Assembly: GCF_022919075.1 (NCBI RefSeq)
Contig: NZ_CP095078.1
Coordinates: forward strand, 5,084,001-5,148,000
Direction: 5' to 3'
Origin: Nocardioides sp. W7
GTDB taxonomy: Bacteria; Actinomycetota; Actinomycetes; Propionibacteriales; Nocardioidaceae
Length of the DNA: 64,000 nucleotides
Each line of letters begins with the position of its first letter. Position 1 is the stretch's first letter. Below are positions 15,725-23,987 of the stretch, in pieces. Made by a program: the position numbers and the translations under genes. The notes under the pieces were generated by a model that worked only from the letters and a program-made list of their open reading frames with translations, had not been told where the DNA came from and made no database searches.

Positions 15725-17292
15725 GAGACCACCATCCTGCACAACGTGGGGTCGGCGTCCGCCACTGCCCCGGGGATCCCCACCTGCGCCTCGGTGAGCT
15801 CGGTGAGCTCGTCCACCCGGCCGCCGAGGGCGCGGACGGCCTCGACCACCCGCTCGGACGGCACGGGGCGCAGGCCGGCCTCCCGGGAGTGGGCCGTGGC
15901 CGCGGTGTGGAACTGCAGGTAGCACCGGCCCGAGTCGCGGGTGATCGTGCGGGCCAGGCGCAGCAGGTGGGTCAGTCCGGTCAGGTCCACGGCGTCCACC
16001 ACGTGGTGGGCGACGACGACCCGCGGTCCCTCCTCGCGGGCGAGCCAGGCGCCCACGGACAGCACCGAGCGCAGCTCGTGCAGGTTGACCCAGGCGAACT
16101 CGGCCCGGAGCCCCTTCCGCTCGGCACGGCCCCGGGCCCTGCGCAGGTCCGGTCCGAAGAAGTCCAGGCCTACGACCCGGCTTCCGGTCCGGCTCAGCCA
16201 GAGGGCGTCGGTGCCCTCGCCGCACCCGATGTCGACGAACGTGGCCGCGCCGCGCTCGCGGCGGCCGACCCACCGGACGAAGTCGCTCGGGGCACGCCGA
16301 GCGGGCTCGGACGTGGCGCCCCGGCGCCGGTTCCACCGCTCGTCGATGCCGACCCGGGTGCCGCGGAACCAGCCGGACAGCCGGCGCTGGGTGCTCCGCG
16401 GGGTCGTGAACTGGTACGCCGGGTCCGGCGTACGCCACGTGGGGCCGTACATCGCCTCGAGCAGGTGGCTCGGCTCCGCCGGCGCAGGGAGCTCCCGGCC
16501 GGCGAGCACGACGGTGCTGCGCGGGTAGAGCCACTCCTTGCGGAACGGGTGGCCCACCTCGCCCATCAGGTAGAGCATGTCCTCGCGCAGGAACCCGCCG
16601 AAGACGTCCAGGCCACGGGGCGAGCCGTCGGCCTCCTTGGCGACGACCTTCAGTCCGAGTCCGCTGTAGCGGTGCACCGGGAAGCCCATCTCCCGCAGCC
16701 GCCGCTGCAGCTGGAAGGACTCGCGGATGACGTCGACGGGGTGCTCGAACCGGCTCACGTAGCCGAGGTCGGCGTCGGAGTCGTGGCCGATGAAGTCCTG
16801 GTCGCGCACCGCGCCGAGCAGGGTGCCGTACGCGACGAAGGGCTCGACGCCCGCCGCCTCGAGGGCGCCGAGCACGACCTCGATGGTGTCGAGCAGCGGC
16901 AGCATCTGCTCGGGGTCGCGGTCCCCGAAGAGCCGGGTCAGCCGCAGGCTCTTGTCCAGCGCGAGCGGGTTCCCCTGCCGGTCGCGCACGCTGACCGGCC
17001 CCTCGCCCGTGCCGAGCCGGGCCGGGGCCGAGAGCCACACCGTCCCGTCGACCGGGTCGGCCAGCGTGACCTCGACCGAGCCGTCGAGGAAGCGGCGCAG
17101 GGCGGGCGGCCAGGGGTAGTGCCGGCGCTCGTCCTGCTGCGTCGTGTCCCGCTCCAGCCAGAAGGAGAAGACCCGCTGACCGTCGAAGAGCACGTTGGCC
17201 GGGACGTCGTCGGTGACGGCGAAGGTGAGCCCTCGGTCGTCGACGGCGAGGTCGGTGACGGGCGCCGTCGTCCGGGGTGGCATGCGGGTCAT
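15712..17292 (-). CDS. LicD-type nucleotidyltransferase / SAM methyltransferase fusion
   Basis: A ~526-residue two-domain protein. The N-terminal ~100 residues form a beta-rich module. Then comes a LicD-family (phosphocholine/nucleotidyl transferase-like) domain with FVAYGTLLGAVRDQDFIGHD and DADLGY, the acidic metal-binding pair of the NTase fold. The last ~200 residues are a class I methyltransferase with TFVDIGCGEGTDALWLS, GSRVVGLDFFG and a VVVAHHVVDAVD motif-IV equivalent. It probably attaches a phosphate-linked group to a surface glycan and methylates sugar or substituent. ATG at 17292 (or 17283) is chosen; the longer frame to 17445 would run through the palindrome at 17294-17461. It overlaps the small DUF6752 gene downstream. 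Confidence 0.82.
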   Translation of the reverse strand: MTRMPPRTTAPVTDLAVDDRGLTFAVTDDVPANVLFDGQRVFSFWLERDTTQQDERRHYPWPPALRRFLDGSVEVTLADPVDGTVWLSAPARLGTGEGPVSVRDRQGNPLALDKSLRLTRLFGDRDPEQMLPLLDTIEVVLGALEAAGVEPFVAYGTLLGAVRDQDFIGHDSDADLGYVSRFEHPVDVIRESFQLQRRLREMGFPVHRYSGLGLKVVAKEADGSPRGLDVFGGFLREDMLYLMGEVGHPFRKEWLYPRSTVVLAGRELPAPAEPSHLLEAMYGPTWRTPDPAYQFTTPRSTQRRLSGWFRGTRVGIDERWNRRRGATSEPARRAPSDFVRWVGRRERGAATFVDIGCGEGTDALWLSRTGSRVVGLDFFGPDLRRARGRAERKGLRAEFAWVNLHELRSVLSVGAWLAREEGPRVVVAHHVVDAVDLTGLTHLLRLARTITRDSGRCYLQFHTAATAHSREAGLRPVPSERVVEAVRALGGRVDELTELTEAQVGIPGAVADADPTLCRMVVSWSR

Positions 17293-17293
17293 G

Positions 17294-17461
17294 CTAGTGG
17301 TCACCGCCGGTGATTCGTCGGGGGTGGCCCGTGCTCCGGGTGCGTGCATCGCCAGGCGCCGGAGCGAGGCAGACCGGGTTTGTCTGGCGAGCGACGGCAA
17401 CGCAGCGAGGTGCGTGCCCGGGGTGCGGGACACCTGACGAATCACTGGTGGTGACCACTGG
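17294..17461. repeat. 168-nt imperfect palindrome in divergent promoter region
   Basis: The outer 26-nt arms (17294-17319 and 17436-17461) match at 23 positions. Pairing continues inward for ~30 more positions if G-U pairs are allowed on the plus strand (CCCGTGCTCCGGG against the complement of the segment near 17410-17430). The outer arms also contain smaller palindromes, TCACCGCCGGTGA (17301-17313) and GGTGACC-ACT-GGTCACC (17450-17466). It fills the space between the start of the LicD fusion and the GT2 promoter. Confidence 0.75.
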
Positions 17462-17512
17462 TCACCGGGGATCCGGGCCGCCGGTCGCGGTGCCGCCCGC
17501 GGGCTCGCTCGC

Positions 17513-17518
17513 TAGAGT
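17513..17518 (+). promoter_or_regulatory. -10 box for leaderless GT2 gene
   Basis: TAGAGT ends seven nt before the GTG at 17526. It lies 52 nt beyond the right arm of the 168-nt palindrome. Confidence 0.6.
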
Positions 17519-17525
17519 GCCCGGC

Positions 17526-18608
17526 GTGATCGTCACCGTGACCACCCTCAAGGACCGCCTGACGAACGTCCAGCGCTTCGTCCGGGGCAACCTCGCCGGC
17601 GGGGTGGACCACCTGATCGTCTTCCTCGACGCCCCCGACGACGAGGTCCTGGCGTGGCTGACGGACCAGCGCGAGGTGACCGTCGTGGTCACCGACGACT
17701 CGTGGTGGCACGACCAGCGCCCCCAGCTGCTCAACAAGCGCCAGCGGGTCAACGCCAACCTGGCCCGCGCCGTACTGCGGCGCCTGGACTGGGCGGAGTG
17801 GCTCTTCCACATCGACGCGGACGAGATCGTGCGGATCGACCGCGAGGCGCTCACCCAGGTGCCGCGCCGCCGCCCGGCCGTGGGGCTGCGACCGCTCGAG
17901 GTGGTCAGCCAGATGCACCCCGTCGGCGAGCCGCGGCTGTTCAAGCCCCTGCTCGGGGACGACGACCTGGCGCTCCTGCTGGCCCTCGGCGCCCTGCCCG
18001 AGGCGAGCAACTCCCTCTACTTCCGCAGCCACATCGCCGGCAAGGTCGGGGTCCGACCCCAGGCCGACGTGTGGCTGGGCATCCACAAGGCCACCGACAA
18101 CGAGGACAACCGGCTCCCCCTGGTCCGTCGCCCGGGGTTCGAGATGCTGCACCTGGAGTCGTACTCCGGCGAGGAGTTCGTCCGGAAGTGGACCGCGATG
18201 GTCGGCTCGGGGCCGCGGATGCACTTCGGCACCCACCGGATGCAGCTCGCGACCGCGCTGAAGGCGGTCGTCGACAAGGACCTGCCGCCCGAGCAGCGGT
18301 CCCGGTTCTTCGAGCTGATCTACGAGCGCCACATGGCCGACCCGGTCGACCTGCTCCGCGACCTCGGCCTGCTGCGCGAGGTCGACCCGCTCCAGGGCGG
18401 CCACACCCCGCAGCCGCTGCCGGAGGGCGAGCGATCCCGCCTCGTCGGGTTCCTGGAGGAGCTCCGCGACCAGGACAAGTGGCAGTTCCTGCCCGACAGC
18501 GACCGCCGGGCCGACGCCGAGAAGGCGAAGGCCAAGGACCCCAGCCGGGAGACCGGCCCCGCCGAGGACCCGCCGCGCCGCCGACTGGGTCGCCTCCGGC
18601 GGTCCTGA
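17526..18608 (+). CDS. Glycosyltransferase family 2-like protein
   Basis: A 360-residue soluble protein resembling GT2 / DUF4922-like glycosyltransferases. It starts VIVTVTTLKDRLTNVQRFV, continues with DHLIVFLDAPDDE, and has the metal-binding triad in EWLFHIDADEIVRI (~98). The last ~50 residues are Lys/Arg/Pro-rich. Such proteins transfer sugars in surface polysaccharide or glycoprotein assembly; donor and acceptor are unknown. The GTG at 17526 is supported by a TAGAGT box seven nt upstream, giving a leaderless transcript. It is divergent from the LicD fusion and probably belongs to the same glycan system. Confidence 0.82.
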   Translation: MIVTVTTLKDRLTNVQRFVRGNLAGGVDHLIVFLDAPDDEVLAWLTDQREVTVVVTDDSWWHDQRPQLLNKRQRVNANLARAVLRRLDWAEWLFHIDADEIVRIDREALTQVPRRRPAVGLRPLEVVSQMHPVGEPRLFKPLLGDDDLALLLALGALPEASNSLYFRSHIAGKVGVRPQADVWLGIHKATDNEDNRLPLVRRPGFEMLHLESYSGEEFVRKWTAMVGSGPRMHFGTHRMQLATALKAVVDKDLPPEQRSRFFELIYERHMADPVDLLRDLGLLREVDPLQGGHTPQPLPEGERSRLVGFLEELRDQDKWQFLPDSDRRADAEKAKAKDPSRETGPAEDPPRRRLGRLRRS

Positions 18609-18707
18609 CCCGCCGGTCCGTGCGACCCGGCGAGTCACACGAACCACAACAATCCCAACAACATCACCTACCATGAACCCGTCGCCGCCGTCACCGGGAG
18701 TCTTGCC

Positions 18708-20669
18708 ATGCGCCAGTCGAGCCGATCCTCCGAGCCCTCGGCTCCTCACATCGCCGGCCACCTTGCCGGTCGCATCCCCGGTCGCCGCCGGGCCCTCGTC
18801 GGGGCCCTCGCCGCAGCTCTCGCGCTGGGCGCCGTCGCCGCCGCCCCGACCGGATCGTCGAGCGCAGCCCCCGTCGCCGCAGCCGCCGCAGCCCCCGTCG
18901 CGGCATCGGCCGCCGCACTGCGGTCGGGCAACACCTCGTTCCAGGTGGCCTCGTTCAACGCGCTCGGTCACAGCCACACCAAGCCCGGCGGCGACCGCAA
19001 GGGCTGGGAGAGCGGCCCCAAGCGGATGCGGTACGCCACCCAGCTCCTGGAGGAGACCGGCGTCGACCTGGTCGGCTTCCAGGAGTTCGAGCCCCAGCAG
19101 TACGCCGCGTTCACCAAGCTGATGGGCGCGACCTGGTCGATCGCGCCGGGCCTGGACGCTTCGGGCTACGCGCAGTCCAAGGCCATCGCCTGGCGGACCG
19201 CCGACTGGACCCTGGTCAGCCAGACGACCTTCATGTCGCCGTACTTCGGCGGCCAGATGCAGGCTCGGCCCCTCATCCAGCTGCGCAACAACGCCACCGG
19301 CCAGCTGATCTGGGTGCTCAACACCCACAACCCGGCCAACACCCGCGGGGACGCCCAGAAGTGGCGCGACCAGGGCGAGCGCATCCAGGCCGCCCTGATC
19401 AACAACCTGCGCCGCCAGAACCCGCAGATCCCGGTCATCTTCGTCGGCGACATGAACGACCGGGAGCGCTTCTACTGCCCGATGACCTACCTGACCGAGC
19501 TCGAGTCGGCCAGCGGCGGCTACCACGAAGACGTCCCCGGTGGCGCCTGCCTGCCGGCCAAGCCGATGAAGGTCGACTGGATCATGGGCACGCCCGACAT
19601 CTTCTGGTCGGGCTACACCAGCCTCGAGCAGGGCCTGATCAAGAAGACCTCCGACCACGCACTGATCTACGCCACAGCCACCATCCCCCCGGACGCCGCC
19701 GCCAAGGCGGGGATCAAGCGGGTCGTCGTCATCGACGTCGAGGGCCTGCGCTCCCCCGTCATCAGCGCCCGCCGGACCCCGACGCTGGCCTGGCTGCGCA
19801 GCAAGGGTGCCTCCACGCTGTCCGCCCGCACCCTGGAGGAGCGGACCACGTCGCTGCCGAACACCGTCAGCATGGTCACCGGCCGTCCCGTCCGACGCAA
19901 GGACGGCGGGCACGGCATCGCGACGGCATCGACGCGGGGCAACGCAACGGTCCACGGCGCCGCGGGCCGCTACGTCGCGAGCATGTTCGACGTCGCCCAC
20001 GACGTGGGCATGACGACCGGGTTCTACTCCGGCGACGCCCGCTCCGGCCTGCTCGTGCGCTCCTGGAACGCCAAGTACGGCGCCGCGGACCGGATCGGCA
20101 GGAACAACGGTCGCGACAAGATCAACCGCTCCTATGTCGGCGACCGCGACAACGCCGCGTTCCGCGCCGCGCGCAAGCAGCTCGCGAAGTCGGCCCCCAC
20201 GCTGACCTTCGTCCAGTTCGACGACGCCGCCCGGGCCGCCGAGAAGTACGGCCCCCGCAGCAGGAAGTACCTCGCGGCGCTCCGGCTCGCCGACGCCCGG
20301 GTCAAGCGGATCGTGAAGACGATCAGCAGCAACTCGCGCACGGCCGGCTCCACGATGGTCATCGTGACCGCGAGCGGCACCGGCCCGTCGCCGACCTCGA
20401 GTCGCGTCGTGCCGTTCCTGGTCTGGGGGCCGGGCGTCGCCCGGGCCGCCGACCTCTACGCCCTCAACCCGACGTACACCACCGCGACCGCGCGGCGCTC
20501 GAAGTACTCCGGCCGCCAGCCGATCCGGTCCGCGGCCGTCGCCAACCTGGTGACGAGCGTGCTCCGGCTGCCGGTGGTCGACGGGAGCGGGATCAACAGC
20601 AAGCAGGATCTCGACGTGTTCGATCCGGCCCTCACCGCGCCGCCCAGAAGCTCCGTGCCACGGTCATGA
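18708..20669 (+). CDS. Secreted EEP enzyme fused to degenerate phosphodiesterase domain
   Basis: A 653-residue protein. The signal peptide runs to about residue 55 (RRRALVGALAAALALGAVAAAPTG). Residues ~78-330 form an EEP domain with intact motifs FQVASFNALGHSHT, GFQEFEPQ, IFVGDMNDRERF and TSDHALIYA. Residues ~338-620 resemble the alkaline phosphatase / nucleotide pyrophosphatase fold: VVVIDVEGLRS, TSLPNTVSMVTGR (nucleophile region), FDVAHDVGMTTGFYSG, and VVPFLVWGPGV. The metal-binding segments are degenerate: the expected D-x2-GH reads DDAARAAEKYG, and the expected SDHG reads ASGTG. So the second domain is probably non-catalytic. The stop overlaps the next ATG (ATGA at 20666-20669). Confidence 0.85.
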   Translation: MRQSSRSSEPSAPHIAGHLAGRIPGRRRALVGALAAALALGAVAAAPTGSSSAAPVAAAAAAPVAASAAALRSGNTSFQVASFNALGHSHTKPGGDRKGWESGPKRMRYATQLLEETGVDLVGFQEFEPQQYAAFTKLMGATWSIAPGLDASGYAQSKAIAWRTADWTLVSQTTFMSPYFGGQMQARPLIQLRNNATGQLIWVLNTHNPANTRGDAQKWRDQGERIQAALINNLRRQNPQIPVIFVGDMNDRERFYCPMTYLTELESASGGYHEDVPGGACLPAKPMKVDWIMGTPDIFWSGYTSLEQGLIKKTSDHALIYATATIPPDAAAKAGIKRVVVIDVEGLRSPVISARRTPTLAWLRSKGASTLSARTLEERTTSLPNTVSMVTGRPVRRKDGGHGIATASTRGNATVHGAAGRYVASMFDVAHDVGMTTGFYSGDARSGLLVRSWNAKYGAADRIGRNNGRDKINRSYVGDRDNAAFRAARKQLAKSAPTLTFVQFDDAARAAEKYGPRSRKYLAALRLADARVKRIVKTISSNSRTAGSTMVIVTASGTGPSPTSSRVVPFLVWGPGVARAADLYALNPTYTTATARRSKYSGRQPIRSAAVANLVTSVLRLPVVDGSGINSKQDLDVFDPALTAPPRSSVPRS

Positions 20670-21949
20670 GCACCGCACCCTCGCGGGTCTACGCAGCCCG
20701 CCTGGTCGGTCTGCCGATCTTCGACCCGCAGGGCGACCAGGTCGGCAAGGTGCGCGACCTGGTGGTGGCGATCCGCTCGGAGGTGAGTCAGCCGCGGGTC
20801 CTCGGACTGGTGGCCGAGGTCTTCGGCCGGCGCCGGATCTTCGTGCCGATGACCCGGGTGACCAACATCGACGCCGGGCAGGTCTACACGACCGGGCTGC
20901 TCAACATGCGCCGCTTCGAGCAGCGCTCGACCGAGACCCTGGTGATCGGCCAGATGCTCGACCGCACCGTCACCATCTCGTCGAGCAGCGTCACCGGAGT
21001 CGTCTACGACGTCGCCATGGAGCAGGCCCGCAACCGCGACTGGGTGCTCAGCCGGGTGGCCATCCAGGAGCCGGCCAAGGGGTTGCGCCGCCGCGGTCAG
21101 ACCCACGTCGTCGAGTGGCGCGACGTCGAGGGGCTCAGTCGCCGCGAGGAGTCCCAGGGCGCCACCCACCTCGTGCACGCGCTCAACGAGATGCGACCGG
21201 CCGACGCGGCCAACATGATCCACGACCTCCCGGTCGAGCGACGCGCTGCCGTCGTGGCCGCGCTCGACGACGAGCGGCTCGCCGACGTCCTCGAGGAGCT
21301 GCCGGAGGAGGACCAGGTGGAGATCCTCAGCCACCTCGACTCCGAGCGTGCCGCCGACGTCCTGGAGGAGATGTCGCCCGACGACGCCGCGGACCTGATC
21401 GCGGAGCTCTCCCCCGAGACCGCCGAGGCACTCCTGGAGCTGATGGAGCCCGAGGAGGCCGAGGACGTGCGGCGGCTGATGTCGTACGTCGAGAACACCG
21501 CCGGCGCGATGATGACGCCCGAGCCGGTGATCCTCGGTCCGGACGCGACCATCGCCGACGCGCTGGCCCATGTCCGCAACCCCGAGCTGACGCCCGCCCT
21601 GGCCGCCCTGGTCTACGTCTGCCGGCCGCCGCTGGAGACGCCGACCGGCAAGTTCCTCGGCGTCGCCCACATCCAGCGGCTGCTGCGCGAGCCGCCGTCC
21701 ACCCTGGTGGCCGGGGCCCTCGACGACTCCATGGACCCGCTGCGCCCGGAGGCCACCATCGACCAGGTCGCCGCCCACCTGGCGACGTACAACCTCGTCG
21801 CCGCGCCCGTCGTCGACGACAACGGGCACCTCGTCGGGGCCGTGAGCGTCGACGACCTGCTCGACCACATGCTGCCGGAGGGCTGGCGCGACCAGGCGAT
21901 CCGGTCGAACGAGCGCCGCCAGGGCCGCCAGGCGGGTTCTCGTGGCTGA
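20666..21949 (+). CDS. MgtE N-terminal / CBS domain protein
   Basis: A 427-residue cytosolic protein without membrane segments. An N-terminal PRC-barrel-like part (residues 1-90, VGLPIFDPQGDQVGKVRDLVV) precedes an MgtE intracellular domain built of acidic helical repeats (PADAANMIHDL, ERLADVLEELPEEDQVEIL, DSERAADVLEEM). Two CBS motifs follow (AGAMMTPEPVILGPDATI and the C-terminal AAPVVDDNGHLVGAVSVDDLLDHML). It lacks the MgtE transmembrane channel, so it is a magnesium or nucleotide sensor-like protein rather than a transporter. It is coupled to the upstream EEP gene by ATGA and overlaps the DUF1003 gene by 8 nt. Confidence 0.88.
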   Translation: MSTAPSRVYAARLVGLPIFDPQGDQVGKVRDLVVAIRSEVSQPRVLGLVAEVFGRRRIFVPMTRVTNIDAGQVYTTGLLNMRRFEQRSTETLVIGQMLDRTVTISSSSVTGVVYDVAMEQARNRDWVLSRVAIQEPAKGLRRRGQTHVVEWRDVEGLSRREESQGATHLVHALNEMRPADAANMIHDLPVERRAAVVAALDDERLADVLEELPEEDQVEILSHLDSERAADVLEEMSPDDAADLIAELSPETAEALLELMEPEEAEDVRRLMSYVENTAGAMMTPEPVILGPDATIADALAHVRNPELTPALAALVYVCRPPLETPTGKFLGVAHIQRLLREPPSTLVAGALDDSMDPLRPEATIDQVAAHLATYNLVAAPVVDDNGHLVGAVSVDDLLDHMLPEGWRDQAIRSNERRQGRQAGSRG

Positions 21950-22469
21950 GCGGCCGCCGCGGAGCCGGCTCGACGCGCCCCGCGAGCTGCGCCGGACCCT
22001 GGTGCGGCGGCCGGCGTACGACTCCGACACGTTCGGCGTCTTCGCCGAGCAGTTCGCCCGCTTCATGGGGACCGCGAGGTTCCTGCTCTACATGACCGGG
22101 TTCGTGATCATCTGGGTGGCCTGGAACGCCCTGGCCCCCGCGGACCTGAAGTGGGACGGCTACCCGTTCATCTTCCTGACCCTGATGCTCAGCCTGCAGG
22201 CGTCGTACGCCGCTCCGCTGATCCTGCTCGCGCAGAACCGCCAGGAGGCGCGCGACCGGGTGATCGCCGAGCAGGACCGCCAGGCCGACTCCCGCGCGCA
22301 CGCCGACATGGAGTTCCTGGCCCGCGAGGTCGCGTCCCTGCGGATGGCCGTCGGCGAGGTCGCCACCCGCGACTTCATGCGCTCGGAGCTGCGTGCCCTG
22401 CTGAGCGAGCTCGACGAGCGTGCGGAGTCTCACGTCGCCGACGAGGATCCCGGACGACCTACCGCCTAG
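21942..22469 (+). CDS. DUF1003 membrane protein
   Basis: A 175-residue protein of the DUF1003 family. Two hydrophobic segments (TARFLLYMTGFVIIWVAWNAL at ~44-64 and PFIFLTLMLSLQASYAAPLILL at ~75-96) are separated by LAPADLKWDGY. A long charged helix follows, RQEARDRVIAEQDRQADSRA to the end. The second segment followed by QNRQ is the DUF1003 hallmark. The function is unknown; linkage to MgtE-N/CBS genes is common in actinobacteria and suggests divalent-cation or membrane homeostasis. The GTG start overlaps the upstream gene by 8 nt. Confidence 0.85.
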   Translation: MAERPPRSRLDAPRELRRTLVRRPAYDSDTFGVFAEQFARFMGTARFLLYMTGFVIIWVAWNALAPADLKWDGYPFIFLTLMLSLQASYAAPLILLAQNRQEARDRVIAEQDRQADSRAHADMEFLAREVASLRMAVGEVATRDFMRSELRALLSELDERAESHVADEDPGRPTA

Positions 22470-22472
22470 ACT
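22467..22472 (+). promoter_or_regulatory. -10 box for Mrp gene, overlapping DUF1003 stop
   Basis: TAGACT includes the DUF1003 TAG stop and ends eight nt before the Mrp ATG. It suggests a separate, near-leaderless transcript for mrp. Confidence 0.5.
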
Positions 22473-22480
22473 CGGGGATC

Positions 22481-23644
22481 ATGAGCAACACCCTTCTCGA
22501 GCAGGTCAACGCCGCGCTCGCCACGGTCAACGACCCGGAGATCAAGCGGCCCATCACCGAGCTGGGGATGGTCGACTCCGTCGAGATCGACGATGCCGGT
22601 CTCGCGCACATCACGGTGCTGCTGACGGTGGCCGGCTGCCCCCTCAAGGACACCATCAACCGCGACGTCACGGCGGCCGCCGGCGGCGTCGCGGGCGTGA
22701 CCGGGGTCGACCTGACCCTGGGCGTGATGACCGCAGAGCAGCGGGCCGGCCTCAAGGACATCCTCAGCGACGGCAAGGCGCAGCGCGAGATCCCGTTCGC
22801 GCAGCCCGGCTCGCTCACGAAGGTCTTCGCCATCGCCAGCGGCAAGGGCGGCGTCGGCAAGTCCTCGGTCACCGTCAACCTCGCGCTCTCGCTGGCCAAG
22901 CAGGGGCTGAAGGTCGGCCTCGTCGACGCCGACATCTACGGCCACTCGGTGCCGGCGATGCTCGGCGTGGCCGACGCCCGCCCGACCCAGGTCGACGACC
23001 TGATCATGCCCGTCCCCACGGCCTCCGGCGTCTCGGTGATCTCGATCGGCATGCTGAAGCCGCGTCGCGACCAGGTCGTGGCCTGGCGTGGTCCGATGCT
23101 CGACCGGGCCCTGGTCCAGATGCTCGCCGACGTCTACTGGGGCGACCTCGACGTACTCCTCCTCGACCTGCCGCCCGGCACCGGCGACGTCGCGATCTCG
23201 CTCGGGCAGCACCTGCCCGGCGCCGAGGTCATCGTGGTGACCACGCCGCAGGAGGCGGCGGCCGAGGTCGCCGAGCGGGCCGGCACGATGGCCTCGATGA
23301 TGCACCAGCGCGTCGTCGGCGTCGTCGAGAACATGAGCTTCCTGCCCTGCCCGCACTGCACCGCGGAGGGCAAGGAGCACCGGCTGGAGATCTTCGGCAG
23401 CGGCGGCGGCGACCGCGTCGCGGCCACCCTCTCTGCCCGGTTCGGGTACGACGTGCCGGTGCTCGGCCGGATCCCGCTCGACCTCTCCCTGCGCGAGGGC
23501 GGCGACGTCGGCAAGCCGATCGTCGAGTCGGACCCCACCGCTCCGGCGGCCCGGGAGCTGTCCGGCATCGCCGAGAAGCTGTCGGGTCGGGGCCGGGGCC
23601 TCGCGGGCATGCAGCTCGGGCTGACCCCGAGCAGTAAGTTCTGA
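22481..23644 (+). CDS. Mrp/NBP35-family iron-sulfur carrier ATPase
   Basis: A 387-residue protein with an N-terminal DUF59/MIP18 domain (LATVNDPEIKRPITELGMV, with Cys in TVAGCPLKD) and a C-terminal P-loop ATPase. Walker A is SGKGGVGKSSV (about 125-135), the A' region DADIYGHSVPAMLG, and DLPPGTGD is the Walker B region. The conserved CPHC at ~286, in NMSFLPCPHC, is the cluster-binding CxxC. It should assemble or transfer [4Fe-4S] clusters in the cytosol. Full length for the family. It is followed three nt later by tatB. Confidence 0.93.
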   Translation: MSNTLLEQVNAALATVNDPEIKRPITELGMVDSVEIDDAGLAHITVLLTVAGCPLKDTINRDVTAAAGGVAGVTGVDLTLGVMTAEQRAGLKDILSDGKAQREIPFAQPGSLTKVFAIASGKGGVGKSSVTVNLALSLAKQGLKVGLVDADIYGHSVPAMLGVADARPTQVDDLIMPVPTASGVSVISIGMLKPRRDQVVAWRGPMLDRALVQMLADVYWGDLDVLLLDLPPGTGDVAISLGQHLPGAEVIVVTTPQEAAAEVAERAGTMASMMHQRVVGVVENMSFLPCPHCTAEGKEHRLEIFGSGGGDRVAATLSARFGYDVPVLGRIPLDLSLREGGDVGKPIVESDPTAPAARELSGIAEKLSGRGRGLAGMQLGLTPSSKF

Positions 23645-23647
23645 CTC

Positions 23648-23983
23648 GTGTTCGGGGTCGGTCTGCCGGAGTTCGCAGTCATCGCCTTCGTCGCGGTACT
23701 CGTCTTCGGCCCGGACCGGCTGCCCGACCTGGCCAAGCAGGCGGGCGCCATGGTCCGCAAGGCCCGTCGCTTCGCCAACGCGGCCCGCGACGAGCTGCGT
23801 GACGAGCTCGGACCGGAGTACTCCGACCTCGAGCTGCGCGACCTCGACCCCCGCACGATCGTGCGCAAGCACATCGTCGAGGCGATGGAGGACGCCGACG
23901 CCGAGGAGAAGGCGCCTCGTCGGCGGGGCCTGCGCACTCTCGGCGAGGGCGAGATCCCGCCGTACGACGTCGACGCGACCTGA
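23648..23983 (+). CDS. tatB: Sec-independent protein translocase TatB
   Basis: A 111-residue TatA/B-family protein. The N-terminal helix PEFAVIAFVAVLVFGPDRLP is followed at the FGP hinge by an amphipathic helix (DLAKQAGAMVRKARRFANAARDEL) and a charged tail. The Glu in LPEF near residue 8 and the long polar tail favour TatB over TatA. It joins TatC in the receptor complex for folded Tat substrates. The GTG start is three nt after the mrp stop, so the two genes are probably co-transcribed. Confidence 0.88.
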   Translation: MFGVGLPEFAVIAFVAVLVFGPDRLPDLAKQAGAMVRKARRFANAARDELRDELGPEYSDLELRDLDPRTIVRKHIVEAMEDADAEEKAPRRRGLRTLGEGEIPPYDVDAT

Positions 23984-23987
23984 CGGC

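Noticed and set aside
17293..17445. Longer N-terminus for the LicD-methyltransferase fusion, starting at 17445
   Set aside because: The extra ~50 codons coincide with the 168-nt palindrome and encode a Ser/Arg-rich run unlike the rest of the protein.
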